From assembly GCF_003968755.1 (NCBI RefSeq), contig NZ_RYDL01000002.1:386769-450768 (forward strand): a DNA stretch of 64,000 nt. The letters run 5' to 3'. This document shows positions 25,558 through 34,491 of the stretch, piece by piece. A program made the position numbers and the translations under genes. This DNA is from Flavobacterium sp. RSP15 (lineage in GTDB: Bacteria; Bacteroidota; Bacteroidia; Flavobacteriales; Flavobacteriaceae). Under the pieces are notes generated by a model, which saw only the letters and a list, made by a program, of their open reading frames with translations, was not told the DNA's origin and did no database searches. The number at the start of each line of letters is the position of its first letter. Position 1 is the stretch's first letter.

Positions 25558-25908
25558 TTAAATGTCTTTTTTGACTAGCATGTAATACTCATTGTCTAAA
25601 ACTAAATACCCCTGATCGTACAGGAAATAGTAAGTATTTCCTGTTTTGGTTCGCAGAATATTAGTAAAAAATTCAAAATCAAAACCTTTGCTTAATAATT
25701 TTGCGCGGGTGGTTTTTGATTTTCCATCGGGATTAAGTTCAATTAGAATGCGGTAATTTTTGCGTAACTTATTGTTGATGTTGCGCATAAAATTAGTGCT
25801 GTCTTTGTTCATTTTATTGTTGTAGGCGTTGCGACAACCGTCACTGCAAAACTTTTTATCTTCACGGCCTACAATTTTCTCTTCACATTCTAAGCAGGTT
25901 TTTGTCAT
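25558..25908 (-). CDS. Small protein with N-terminal zinc ribbon
   Basis: 116 residues. The first 25 hold a treble-clef/zinc-ribbon pattern CLECEEKIVGREDKKFCSDGC (CxxC...CxxxC), resembling DUF2116-type zinc ribbons. The rest is basic, with KTTRAKLLSKGFDFEFFTNILRTKTGNTYYFLYDQGY, seen in Bacteroidota proteins of unknown function. The ATG overlaps the stop of the GNAT-nitrilase gene by four bases (ATGA). The overlap hints at linked function, but none can be named. Confidence 0.75.
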   Translation of the reverse strand: MTKTCLECEEKIVGREDKKFCSDGCRNAYNNKMNKDSTNFMRNINNKLRKNYRILIELNPDGKSKTTRAKLLSKGFDFEFFTNILRTKTGNTYYFLYDQGYLVLDNEYYMLVKKDI

Positions 25909-27434
25909 GGATTTATTTTTTTGATATCGTATAGATCAGTTCTACGGTCTTTTAGAATGCGTACGCTACCGTGCTCGTGAAGCTCTTTCAGTAAATCTAA
26001 ATCTACGTCTACAATGAGTGTCATCTCGGTATTTGGGGTTGCTTCGGCTTTGATTCCATTACTTGGAAAAGCAAAATCAGAAGGTGTAAATACTGCTGAT
26101 TGCGCATATTGAATATCCATGTTGTTTACTTTAGGAAGATTTCCTACACATCCTGCTATGGCTACATAACATTCGTTTTCAATCGCTCTGGCTTGTGCGC
26201 AATGTTTGACTCTGGTATAGGCGTTTTGAGTATCTGTCAAGAACGGTACAAATAAAATATTCATGCCTTCATCTGCCATTAATCTAGAGAGTTCCGGAAA
26301 TTCAACATCATAACAAATCATGATGCCTATTTTACCACAATCGGTATCAAAGGTCTTAATTTGTGATCCTCCAGTCATCCCCCAGTGTTGTACTTCGTTT
26401 GGAGTAACATGAATTTTGGCATACATTTCTGAAGTTCCGTCTCTCTTGCATAAAAAACCCACATTGTAAAGCGTGCCGTTTTCTAAATGAGGCATACTTC
26501 CTGTAATAATGTTGATGTTGTACGAAATGGCTAGCTCCTGAAAGCGTTTGCGAACAGGCTCTGAATGTTTGGCTAATTCCCGTATGGCTTCTGCCTCGGA
26601 CAAATGATTGTAATCCGCCATCAACGGAGCGGTAAAGAGTTCTGGAAATAATGCAAAATCACTGCCATACCCGGAAACGACATCAACAAAAAATTCACAT
26701 TGTTCAAATAAAGCTTCCAGATTGTTCAGTTGGCGCATATGCCACTGAACGAGTCCCAGGCGGATGACACTTTTCTTGAGGTTTATTAATTTAGGGCTTT
26801 CGTCGTAATAAATATTATTCCATTCTAGTAAAACGGCAAATTCTTTAGAATCGGTATCGCCTTCCAGATAGTTTTTCATGACCCGGATTACGTGAAAATC
26901 ATTGCTCAGCTGAAAAGAAAGCACAGGGTCGTGTAGCTCTTTTCTTTTTACTTTTTCGATATAATTTTTAGGAGTGAGGGTTTTGGCGTGTTGCCCATAA
27001 TTTGGAATCCTGCCGGCAAAAACAATTGCTTTCAAATTCAATTGTTCACATAGTTCTTTACGGGCGTCATACAAACGTCTTCCCAGGCGCAGTCCTCTGT
27101 AGCTTGGATGAATAAACACATCTATTCCATACAAGACATCCCCTTGTGGATTGTGGGTCGAAAAGGTATATTTTCCTGTTATATCAGAATAATTATGGTT
27201 TTTGTCTACTAAGCTTTCATCCACAATTAGCGATAATGCAGAGCCTACAACTTCGCCGTCTACTAAGATTACGAGTTGGCCTTCCGGAAAAATGCTCAAT
27301 AATTTTTCAATATGATGTTCTCTCCAATAGGAACCTACCATTTCCGGATACGATTCTACCATTGATTTTTTGAGCTCTTTATAGTCTTCAATCGCTAGAT
27401 TTCGTAACTCTACTTTGTTTATTTTGGCTTGCAT
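25905..27434 (-). CDS. GNAT acetyltransferase fused to carbon-nitrogen hydrolase
   Basis: 509 residues. An N-terminal GNAT domain (about 5-180, with the acetyl-CoA loop YRGLRLGRRLYDARKEL) is fused to a nitrilase-superfamily hydrolase (about 220-505) with the catalytic triad Glu (LFPELF), Lys (YAKIHVTPNE) and Cys (MICYDVEFPEL). Such fusions are annotated in several bacterial groups, but their substrate is not known to me; acylation followed by amide cleavage is one reading. It is the first gene of the five-gene minus-strand cluster and diverges from ssb across a 178-bp gap with direct repeats. Confidence 0.9.
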   Translation of the reverse strand: MQAKINKVELRNLAIEDYKELKKSMVESYPEMVGSYWREHHIEKLLSIFPEGQLVILVDGEVVGSALSLIVDESLVDKNHNYSDITGKYTFSTHNPQGDVLYGIDVFIHPSYRGLRLGRRLYDARKELCEQLNLKAIVFAGRIPNYGQHAKTLTPKNYIEKVKRKELHDPVLSFQLSNDFHVIRVMKNYLEGDTDSKEFAVLLEWNNIYYDESPKLINLKKSVIRLGLVQWHMRQLNNLEALFEQCEFFVDVVSGYGSDFALFPELFTAPLMADYNHLSEAEAIRELAKHSEPVRKRFQELAISYNINIITGSMPHLENGTLYNVGFLCKRDGTSEMYAKIHVTPNEVQHWGMTGGSQIKTFDTDCGKIGIMICYDVEFPELSRLMADEGMNILFVPFLTDTQNAYTRVKHCAQARAIENECYVAIAGCVGNLPKVNNMDIQYAQSAVFTPSDFAFPSNGIKAEATPNTEMTLIVDVDLDLLKELHEHGSVRILKDRRTDLYDIKKINP

Positions 27435-27487
27435 GAAATGATGATTTTATCAAATATAGCTAAAATTTACCAATTACAAACGGTTAC

Positions 27488-27523
27488 AAATAGTTACAAC
27501 CGAAAGTAAATAGTTAACAACCG
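27488..27523. repeat. Direct repeats between GNAT-nitrilase and ssb genes
   Basis: AAATAGTTACAACCG (27488-27502) and AAATAGTTAACAACCG (27508-27523) start exactly 20 bp apart, about two helical turns. A related GGTTACAAA lies just before. The spacing suits a regulator binding one face of the DNA; no regulator is identified. Confidence 0.5.
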
Positions 27524-27612
27524 ATTACCTTTTAGCAATGATCGCATCTTTGCCCTGTTGATTTGAAAGACCAATTCAACAAACATACACTAACATTTAA
27601 ATAGTATACGCC

Positions 27613-27945
27613 ATGAGCACATTAAGAAACAAAGTACAGTTAATTGGACATGTAGGAAATGATCCGGAAATTAAATCATTTGACGGAGGAAAAAAACTAG
27701 CTAATTTTTCGTTAGCTACAAATGAAAGCTACAAAAACGACAAAGGAGAAAAAGTAGAAGAAACCCAATGGCACAAACTCGTTGCTTGGGGAAAAACGGC
27801 TGAAATCATAGAGAAATATGTTACCAAAGGAAAAGAAATTGCCATTGAAGGAAAATTAACCCATAGAAGTTATGACGATAAAAATGGAGAAAAACGTTAC
27901 ATCACTGAAGTTGTCGTTGATGATGTTTTGCTTTTAGGGAAATAG
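27613..27945 (+). CDS. ssb: Single-stranded DNA-binding protein, short type
   Basis: 110 residues comprising only the OB-fold (RNKVQLIGHVGNDPEIKSFDGGKKLANFSLATNESY ... TQWHKLVAWGKTAEIIEKYVTKGKEIAIEGKL). It lacks the long Gly/Pro-rich linker and acidic C-terminal tip of the main replicative SSB, so it is probably a second, accessory SSB. It has its own promoter region and ends 26 bp before a strong terminator. Confidence 0.92.
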   Translation: MSTLRNKVQLIGHVGNDPEIKSFDGGKKLANFSLATNESYKNDKGEKVEETQWHKLVAWGKTAEIIEKYVTKGKEIAIEGKLTHRSYDDKNGEKRYITEVVVDDVLLLGK

Positions 27946-27971
27946 GCCTTTCAAGGCGAAGCAATAAAATA

Positions 27972-27994
27972 ATGCCCTCTGTCTCAGAGGGCAT
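27972..27994. terminator. Terminator after ssb
   Basis: 9-bp stem ATGCCCTCT / AGAGGGCAT with loop GTCTC, followed by TTATGTTTT on the plus strand. On the minus strand it is followed by TATTTTATTG, so it can also serve the small gene ending at 28007. Confidence 0.8.
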
Positions 27995-28006
27995 TTATGT
28001 TTTGAA

Positions 28007-28171
28007 TCAAGATACTTTTTTTAATAAATCAAACAACGGACACCGCTTACAGCGATTGTCTTCCCCTTTTTTGAATTTTTTGCAACATTTAGATTTGCAG
28101 TTTTCTGCAATCTTAATGGTTTTAAGGATTTCTTTTTGATTCTTTTTCTTTCCCTTTTTTTTCTTTTCCAA
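28007..28171 (-). CDS. Small Lys/Cys-rich protein (54 aa, TTG start)
   Basis: A 54-codon frame begins with TTG at 28171 (no ATG is available) and reads a Lys-rich N-terminus, ILKTIKIAENCKSKCCKKF, then NRCKRCPLFDLLKKVS. Five cysteines form a CxxxCC...CxxC pattern suggesting a small zinc or metal site. The T-run hairpin downstream and good codon periodicity support a real gene; short proteins of this shape are familiar from Flavobacteria, but I cannot name a family. Ferritin lies just upstream on the same strand (70-bp gap). Confidence 0.6.
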   Translation of the reverse strand: MEKKKKGKKKNQKEILKTIKIAENCKSKCCKKFKKGEDNRCKRCPLFDLLKKVS

Positions 28172-28240
28172 TTTTTATAAAGAATTAAAAACTAGGGCAA
28201 ATGTATATTATTTTTATCTGTTCTAAATAAATTTTAACAT

Positions 28241-28747
28241 TTAAATAGCAGGTTTGACAAGCACCACTTGTTGTAAGTCTCTGTCAAATAAGTATAAACC
28301 GCCTTTGTCATCTCCTATTAAGTTGATTTTGTCCAAAATAGATTTTGCGGTCGCTTCTTCCTCAATTTGTTCGGCAACATACCATTGCAGAAAGTTATGT
28401 GTGGCATAATCTTTTTCAGAGAAAGTGATGTGTACCAACTCATTTATCGAATCCGAAACAAAAATTTCATGTTTATAAAGTTCCTCAAACATATCTTTGA
28501 AGGTTTCATAAGTGATTTTCGGGGCTTTTAAATCTGTTATTTTTGCATGCCCACCACGCTCATTAACATACTTGATTAATTTGAGCATGTGAAGGCGCTC
28601 TTCGTCAGATTGGGTAAACATGAATTGAGCAATTCCTTCCAGTCCGCTCACTTCAGCCCAACACGCCATAGAAAGGTAGGTTTGCGAGGATTCTGCTTCA
28701 ATGCGAATCTGTTTGTTTAGGGCAATTTCAATATTTTTAGATAGCAT
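28241..28747 (-). CDS. ftnA: Ferritin (non-heme, FtnA-type)
   Basis: 168 residues, full length. The ferroxidase residues are visible: Glu17 region (IRIEAESSQTYLSMA), ExxH in SDEERLHMLKL (about 49-54) and EEEATAK / QIEEEATAK near 127-133, with Gln at about 126. It stores iron as ferrihydrite in a 24-mer shell. It follows the CAT-like gene by 36 bp. An imperfect relative of the DtxR-type operator (TTTTAGTAAAGTTAAAT, 28757-28773) lies just upstream, which I consider weak. Confidence 0.95.
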   Translation of the reverse strand: MLSKNIEIALNKQIRIEAESSQTYLSMACWAEVSGLEGIAQFMFTQSDEERLHMLKLIKYVNERGGHAKITDLKAPKITYETFKDMFEELYKHEIFVSDSINELVHITFSEKDYATHNFLQWYVAEQIEEEATAKSILDKINLIGDDKGGLYLFDRDLQQVVLVKPAI

Positions 28748-28783
28748 AATTTTCTTTTTAGTAAAGTTAAATAAAATAAGTGA

Positions 28784-29413
28784 CTACTGATTCATCAATT
28801 CCTGAAAACAATCCACAAATTGTCCCAGATGAAAACCGTCCATTAATCCATGATGTACATGAACAGACATGGGCATGGTTCTTTTGCCACTAGGGGATAC
28901 TTTCATTTTGCCAAAAGATATTTTTGGACAGCTGTCCGGAAAGGAAAAACTTCTAGCATGGGATAAAGAGAAAAAATCCAGCCACGGAATTGCTGAAAAA
29001 TGGATCACGTTATCCTCCTCAAAAGTTCGGGTAAAAAGTCCTGTTGTGGTTTGAATGCGGGCAATCTCTGTAGCGGCGGTCGTTTTGAAAACTGCAAAAT
29101 CAGCATTGTATTCGATTAAAGAAAATCCGAAAGTGCCGTCCTCCCTACCGATTGTAGCCGAAGCATTAATTTGGTCACAAATATATATTTGGTCCTCTGA
29201 AACTCGATATTTAAAAGATTCAATGGTATTTACCGCTACTAATGTTTGGTGTAAATAATAATTAAAAAAAGAAGAATTTAGTGCTTTTGCAGCTGCATAA
29301 GCTTTTGTACAATCAATTTCGACAGTAGCTCCAAAAAAAGGTTCTTCAAATTGTCTGAAAAAATGAAAATGTTCTTTTCTAGGCCAATTTTCTATATCTA
29401 AAAGGGTTCTCAA
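28784..29413 (-). CDS. Chloramphenicol acetyltransferase-fold acyltransferase
   Basis: 209 residues, typical CAT length. The catalytic motif HHGLMDGFH (His187/188) near the C-terminus and the N-terminal WPRKEHFHFF are characteristic of CatA-like trimers using acetyl-CoA. Chromosomal CAT-like genes are common in Flavobacteria and many do not give chloramphenicol resistance, so the substrate is open. It precedes ferritin by 36 bp and may share its transcript. Confidence 0.85.
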   Translation of the reverse strand: MRTLLDIENWPRKEHFHFFRQFEEPFFGATVEIDCTKAYAAAKALNSSFFNYYLHQTLVAVNTIESFKYRVSEDQIYICDQINASATIGREDGTFGFSLIEYNADFAVFKTTAATEIARIQTTTGLFTRTFEEDNVIHFSAIPWLDFFSLSHARSFSFPDSCPKISFGKMKVSPSGKRTMPMSVHVHHGLMDGFHLGQFVDCFQELMNQ

Positions 29414-29528
29414 AATGGCGGGATTTTATTTAAAGTTCAAAAGTACAGCTATTCTTTGTGAATAGTTTAGGAGGTAGTTGATTCTCTATTCTAAAATGGA
29501 ACAGTTAGAAAAGGTTTAGTTCTAAAAA

Positions 29529-29558
29529 AAGCCCTAAAGGAATTTTCCTTTAGGGCTT
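29529..29558 (-). terminator. Terminator of the OmpA-family gene
   Basis: 10-bp stem GCCCTAAAGG / CCTTTAGGGC flanked by A-run and T-run (AAAAAAA ... TTTTTT), 21 bp beyond the OmpA stop. It is symmetric, but only minus-strand transcription arrives here. Confidence 0.88.
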
Positions 29559-29579
29559 TTTTATAAGTAAGTATGAAGC

Positions 29580-30842
29580 TTATTTTACGGAGAACGTAAC
29601 TCTTCTAACTAGTTTTCTTGCATTTACTGAATTTTTATCTACCGAGGTATCTTCACCGTTTGCAACAACATTCAATCTTGATGCATCAATGTTAGCTTTT
29701 ACCAGCGTAGTTTTAACATGGTTAGCTCTTGCTGTAGATAATTTATCATTGTAAGCAGATCCTCCTAATTCATCAGCATGACCAATAATGTCTACTGAAG
29801 CAGAAGGATTGTCTCTCAAGTATGTTAAAATAAAACTAGTAGCTTCTGTAGATACGTCAGTTGGTCTTGATTGATCAAAGTTAAAATAAACAGCAACATA
29901 ACCACCATTAATTAAACTTTTAATTAGTTCGTTATCATATACAACGTTACTATCAGGGGTTTTGCTAGCATAATTCTCTAGGACGTAAGCTTCTGTAGCA
30001 TCAGGAACATTGTTGTTATTTTTATCAATTGATCTTCCTTTGGTGTCAACCAAAGCTCCTGCAGGGGTGTTTTCTTCTTGATCTAAATAATTAGCTACGC
30101 CATCTCCATCCGTATCTAGCATTTTATTTTCGATAGCCATAAATCTTGCGTCAATTGCATCAAATTTACTTTCATGATCGATAACCCAGTCCGCATGTTT
30201 TTCGTTTTTACCTAAGTAAACTGTTAAACCTACTGTACCATTAAAAAGAGTCCCCGAGAAACCTCTGGCTTCAGGCGTAAGGCTGGCATTATCAAAAGCA
30301 GTATTTTGACCAAAATTCATTATTGTCGTGAAATCTCCTGTCAAGGCAAGTCTGTTTGTTAGTTTCACTTGTGCAGTTACACCGGCAATAAAGTTACCCA
30401 TTTTGTCTTGGATGTGATTATTGTCATTTCTCAACTGCGCATAACCAAAACCAGTATGACCTAATAAACCAATTGTATTGGTCCAAGTTTCAAAATTCAT
30501 AACCCTTCCTAAGTTAGCTACAGCTTGTAAATTTGCTCTGTAGTACTGAGTATCGAAATTAATAGATTCCTTTTTTGCCTGAAAACTGTTGTATCCAACG
30601 TCAGCCTTTAGACCAAATTTGTTGTTGAACATATATCGAACTCCTAGATCAGCAACAAAAGGACTGGGTGTAGAGGTAAAATAACCGGCAGTCAGAGGCT
30701 GTTGTGGTTTGTTAAAACCACCTGCAATTTCGATAGACCATTTATTAAAGTCAATTTCAGTATTTTTTACAGTTTCTGTTTGAGCGCTTAAAGTTGTAAT
30801 CGCTGAAGCAAAAACTAACGTAAGTATGATTTTTTTCATCAT
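29580..30842 (-). CDS. OmpA-family outer-membrane protein
   Basis: About 420 residues from the ATG at 30842 (MMKKIILTLVFASAITTLSAQ signal peptide; an ATG at 30839 is equally possible). An eight-stranded barrel (about 20-225) is followed by a calcium-binding thrombospondin-3-like linker (DTDGDGVANYLDQEENTP) and a C-terminal OmpA peptidoglycan-binding domain (about 310-420, NFDQSRPTD ... IIGHADELGG ... STARANHVKTTL). It links the outer membrane to peptidoglycan and is usually a very abundant porin-like protein. It has a strong terminator downstream. Confidence 0.93.
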   Translation of the reverse strand: MMKKIILTLVFASAITTLSAQTETVKNTEIDFNKWSIEIAGGFNKPQQPLTAGYFTSTPSPFVADLGVRYMFNNKFGLKADVGYNSFQAKKESINFDTQYYRANLQAVANLGRVMNFETWTNTIGLLGHTGFGYAQLRNDNNHIQDKMGNFIAGVTAQVKLTNRLALTGDFTTIMNFGQNTAFDNASLTPEARGFSGTLFNGTVGLTVYLGKNEKHADWVIDHESKFDAIDARFMAIENKMLDTDGDGVANYLDQEENTPAGALVDTKGRSIDKNNNNVPDATEAYVLENYASKTPDSNVVYDNELIKSLINGGYVAVYFNFDQSRPTDVSTEATSFILTYLRDNPSASVDIIGHADELGGSAYNDKLSTARANHVKTTLVKANIDASRLNVVANGEDTSVDKNSVNARKLVRRVTFSVK

Positions 30843-31123
30843 GTTAAAATTTAAAGTTATTACAAAATTACAGTACAAAAATGGAGGATAGCCGGTAAAG
30901 AGTAAATTATATAAGGATTCGTTCCAATTGTAATAAACAATGTACTAAAATTGGCATTTTTTAAATGTTTTAAAGCGTTTTTGATACCTCAAAATAGGTA
31001 TTTATATGCTGAATTTGTGTCTTTTTTACTTAAAAAAGAGGTTTAAAGGGGCTAAATTTAAGACAGAACAGATCCGACAAATGCACTCGCATACTCTAAT
31101 TTTAGCCAATTGGATTGGTGGAT

Positions 31124-31816
31124 TTATCGTAATTCCAATCGTTTTAAAACGTCTGTTATTTTTTTGAAAGCAATGAAATTTTCGTGTTCTATTTTATGGT
31201 CAATTTTTTCATGTGCCCAAGTGGTATGAAACGGAATGTGAACGGCATGTCCGCCAATGGCTAAAACCGGAAGTATATCTGATTTTAAGGAATTGCCAAT
31301 CATAAAAAATTCCGAAGGTTGTATTTCCAATCGTTTGATGAGATCGGAATAATCTTTTTCCTGTTTGTCTGACATCACTTCTATATGGTGAAAATAATGT
31401 CCCAAACCAGAATTGTGCAATTTTCGGCGTTGGTCTAATAAATCGCCTTTGGTAGCTACAACCAATTTGTATTTTCCGTTCAATGCGTCTAAAGTTTCTT
31501 GAACACCATCCAATAAAACGATAGGTTTCTCCAGCAGTTCTTTTCCATATTGAATAATTTTTTCGATTATTTCAATAGGAATGGTATTATTCGAAATAGT
31601 CATCGCGGCTTCAATCATCGAAAGAATATAGCCTTTGATTCCGTAGCCGTATAATTTCAGATTGTCAATTTCGACCTTGAAAAGTTCTTTAGAAATTCCC
31701 TGATGCGATAAATAATCTTCCATCAAACCGCAGAATTTTTTCTCCGTTTCATCAAAGTAGGTTTCGTTGATCCATAAGGTATCATCGGCATCGAAGGCAA
31801 TTACTTTTAAGCTCAT
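31124..31816 (-). CDS. HAD-superfamily hydrolase
   Basis: 230 residues with HAD motif I FDADDTLWIN (Asp8 and Asp10), motif II Thr in VVATKGD, and motif IV GNSLKSDI (about 176-183). A helical cap lies between about 20 and 90. It is probably a phosphatase for a small metabolite; the substrate cannot be read. It stands alone upstream of the OmpA gene. Confidence 0.87.
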   Translation of the reverse strand: MSLKVIAFDADDTLWINETYFDETEKKFCGLMEDYLSHQGISKELFKVEIDNLKLYGYGIKGYILSMIEAAMTISNNTIPIEIIEKIIQYGKELLEKPIVLLDGVQETLDALNGKYKLVVATKGDLLDQRRKLHNSGLGHYFHHIEVMSDKQEKDYSDLIKRLEIQPSEFFMIGNSLKSDILPVLAIGGHAVHIPFHTTWAHEKIDHKIEHENFIAFKKITDVLKRLELR

Positions 31817-31828
31817 ATTTTTTTATTT

Positions 31829-31846
31829 ACCGTGAATTCGCTAATT
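31829..31846. repeat. Half copy of the CCGNGAATTCGCTAATT palindrome family
   Basis: ACCGTGAATTCGCTAATT matches one arm of the long hairpins at 38570-38621 and 61378-61429. The second arm is missing. Confidence 0.5.
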
Positions 31847-32022
31847 AAGTAAGTCGAAAGTTTAAAAGTCGTAAAGTCAAAAGAATTAACTTTAAGTAAA
31901 ACAGCTTTAAATCAGATTGTTACATAATTTCGCCCTGATTTTAAAATACGACATTATACCATGGTTATTACTTAATATATTTAAGATTACATATTAATTA
32001 GCAAATTTGCGGTTGTTTTTTC

Positions 32023-34095
32023 TTAATTTATAGTCTCTCCATTGGCAACGTCATCGGTATCCGGATTTACAAAAACCAGTTTCCCTTTGGCATTGGTGGT
32101 CATTAAGATCATGCCCTGACTTTCTACGCCACGAAGGTTTCTTGGAGCCAAATTCACTAAAACAGTAACTTTTTTTCCTATTATATCTTCGGGCTTAAAA
32201 CTCTCCGCAATTCCTGAAACAATGGTGCGCACGTCAATTCCAGTATCTATTTTCAAAATCAAAAGCTTGTTCGCTTTTGGCATTTTTTCGGCTTCCAAGA
32301 TTGTTCCAACACGGATATCCATTTTGGCAAAATCCTCAAATTGAATCGCTTCTTTTTGTGTCTCTGTCATTGCGAGGGACGAAGCAATCTCTTCCTTATT
32401 AGCCGTTTTAGTCGCCTCTAATTTGTCAATTTGTTTCTGGATTTCCTCGTCTTCAATTTTGGCAAACAATAATTCCGCTTCTCCAATTTGGTGTCCAGCT
32501 GGAATCAAATCAGAGTTTTGAGCAACAGTATTCCAGTTTAACGGGCTTTCTATTTTTAGGATTCTTGATAATTTTGTAGCTGTAAACGGCAAGAAGGGTT
32601 CGCAAAGTGAACTCAACGCAGCCGCAATTTGCAACGCAACGTACATTTGTGTCTGCACGCGCTCCGGATTCTCTTTGATTACTTTCCAGGGTTCTTCGTC
32701 GGCTAAATATTTATTTCCTAAACGAGCCACATTCATCAACTCGCTCAACGCTTCCCGGAATCTGTAACGCTCCAGAGAACTTGAAATCACCGCTGGATAC
32801 GCTTTCAATTCCGTCAAAGTAGCTTCGTCCACTTCCGAAAGTTCATTTGGAGTAGGTACAATTCCGTTGTAATATTTATTGGTTAAAACTACCACGCGAT
32901 TAATGAAATTTCCGTAAATCGCTACCAATTCATTATTGTTTCTCGCCTGAAAATCTTTCCAGGTAAAATCATTATCCTTCGTTTCTGGTGCATTTGAGGT
33001 CAACGCATAACGCAACACGTCTTGCTGATTCGGGAATTCTTCCAAATATTCGTGCAGCCAAACCGCCCAGTTTTTTGAAGTCGATAATTTATTTCCTTCC
33101 AAATTCAAGAACTCATTTGCAGGCACATTGTCCGGCAAAATATAACTTCCTTCGGCTTTCAACATCGCTGGGAAAATAATGCAATGGAAAACAATATTGT
33201 CTTTCCCTATAAAATGAACTAGTTTCGTGTCTTTATCTTTCCAGTACGGTTCCCAATCTTTTCCTTCGCGCAAAGCCCATTCTTTTGTAGAAGAAATGTA
33301 GCCAATAGGCGCATCAAACCACACGTATAATTTTTTTCCTTCGGCACCTTCAACAGGAACGTCAATTCCCCAGTCCAAGTCACGAGTCACTGCACGAGGC
33401 TCGAGTCCACCGTCAATCCATGATTTTACTTGTCCGTAAACATTCGGTTTCCAGTCGTTTTTATGTCCAACAAGAATCCATTCTTTCAGGAAATCTTCAT
33501 AACGATCCAAAGGCAAAAACCAGTGTTTCGTTGCTTTCATAATTGGCGTTTCGCCTGTAATGGTCGATTTTGGATGTATCAAATCCGTAGCATTCAACGT
33601 AGAGCCACATTTTTCGCATTGATCGCCGTAGGCTTCTTCGTTGCCACATTTTGGACACGTTCCCACCACAAACCGGTCTGCCAAAAATTGATCCGCTTTT
33701 GCATCATACAATTGCTCGGTCACTTCCTCAATAAAATCACCTTTATCATACAGCTTTTTAAAAAATTCGGAAGCCGTATCATGATGGATTTTAGCCGAAG
33801 TTCTGGAATAATTATCAAATGAAATTCCAAAATCAGAGAATGATTTACGTATAATTCCGTCATATTTATCGATTACTTCCTGTGGTGTAATACCTTCTTT
33901 TTTAGCTTTCATCGAAATCGCCACGCCGTGCTCGTCACTTCCGCAAACAAACAAAACGTCTCTTCCCTGCAATCTTAAATATCTGGAATATATGTCCGAA
34001 GGTACGTAGACACCCGCCAAATGGCCAATGTGAATTGGGCCGTTCGTATAAGGCAATGCCGCTGTAATTGTATATCTTTTTGGATTCTGTATCAT
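32023..34095 (-). CDS. metG: Methionyl-tRNA synthetase
   Basis: 690 residues. Class I signature HIGH (22-25), a zinc knuckle [18 protein letters not shown] (about 143-160), KLSTS in place of KMSKS (about 344-348), an anticodon-binding helical domain (about 390-545) and a C-terminal EMAPII/Arc1p-like tRNA-binding domain (about 590-690, [20 protein letters not shown]). Residues about 569-577 (EIASSLAMT) in the linker are encoded by a dispersed DNA repeat (32366-32390), which keeps the frame open. No second metG is seen. Confidence 0.97.
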   Translation of the reverse strand: MIQNPKRYTITAALPYTNGPIHIGHLAGVYVPSDIYSRYLRLQGRDVLFVCGSDEHGVAISMKAKKEGITPQEVIDKYDGIIRKSFSDFGISFDNYSRTSAKIHHDTASEFFKKLYDKGDFIEEVTEQLYDAKADQFLADRFVVGTCPKCGNEEAYGDQCEKCGSTLNATDLIHPKSTITGETPIMKATKHWFLPLDRYEDFLKEWILVGHKNDWKPNVYGQVKSWIDGGLEPRAVTRDLDWGIDVPVEGAEGKKLYVWFDAPIGYISSTKEWALREGKDWEPYWKDKDTKLVHFIGKDNIVFHCIIFPAMLKAEGSYILPDNVPANEFLNLEGNKLSTSKNWAVWLHEYLEEFPNQQDVLRYALTSNAPETKDNDFTWKDFQARNNNELVAIYGNFINRVVVLTNKYYNGIVPTPNELSEVDEATLTELKAYPAVISSSLERYRFREALSELMNVARLGNKYLADEEPWKVIKENPERVQTQMYVALQIAAALSSLCEPFLPFTATKLSRILKIESPLNWNTVAQNSDLIPAGHQIGEAELLFAKIEDEEIQKQIDKLEATKTANKEEIASSLAMTETQKEAIQFEDFAKMDIRVGTILEAEKMPKANKLLILKIDTGIDVRTIVSGIAESFKPEDIIGKKVTVLVNLAPRNLRGVESQGMILMTTNAKGKLVFVNPDTDDVANGETIN
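32366..32390. repeat. Dispersed 25-bp repeat inside the metG frame
   Basis: Contains ATTGCGAGGGACGAAGCAAT; a copy differing at one of 25 positions lies at 58798-58822, just upstream of rseP. In metG it falls in the linker before the C-terminal tRNA-binding domain and is translated. Confidence 0.8.
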
Positions 34096-34138
34096 GATTC
34101 TATTTTATAGAGCACAAAAATAGGCAATCCAATTTTTA

Positions 34139-34174
34139 TTTGGAGCTATTTCCCACTATCCCTTGCAAATATAT
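34139..34174 (+). repeat. Partial copy of the TTGGAGCTATTTCC repeat
   Basis: TTGGAGCTATTTCCCACTAT resembles the head of the repeats at 2287 and 3611; the rest is diverged. It lies 44 bp upstream of metG. Confidence 0.5.
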
Positions 34175-34491
34175 TCACGGAACTTCGCAGGAAATAAAAG
34201 TTAAGATAAGTAATTGTTCTGTTTTTAAGATAAAATAGAATAGATTTACAACTATCCGGGATTAAAACCATAGTGTGTATTCGATTTTATTTTGCCTACC
34301 AATAACAAGGAACCTCAAAAGAACCTCAAAAGAAGATCATTTGGATAGAATTCTGAGATCTATAAACGGATTTGTTCTATAAAAAACAGATTTTGGATCC
34401 AAAGAACAAAATAAAAGTAGCAATGTTTAGTATTTGACGTTAAATCAATATATTTGTAAATAATATAACAATTTTTAATAAAAAAGTTACA
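34175..34491. other. Gene-free region upstream of the aldehyde dehydrogenase
   Basis: AT-rich. A TATATTTG -7-like box at 34449-34456 lies 36 bp before the ATG, with TTTG at 34433 too close to be a regular -33. A short tandem GGAACCTCAAAAGAACCTCA is present near 34310. Nothing else is seen. Confidence 0.4.

Noticed and set aside
28784..29413. Chloramphenicol resistance gene
   Set aside because: The fold and catalytic motif are CAT-like, but resistance cannot be claimed from sequence and many chromosomal members act on other acceptors.
31081..31167. 28-residue plus-strand frame overlapping the HAD gene end
   Set aside because: Overlaps a real gene on the other strand and has no supporting signals.
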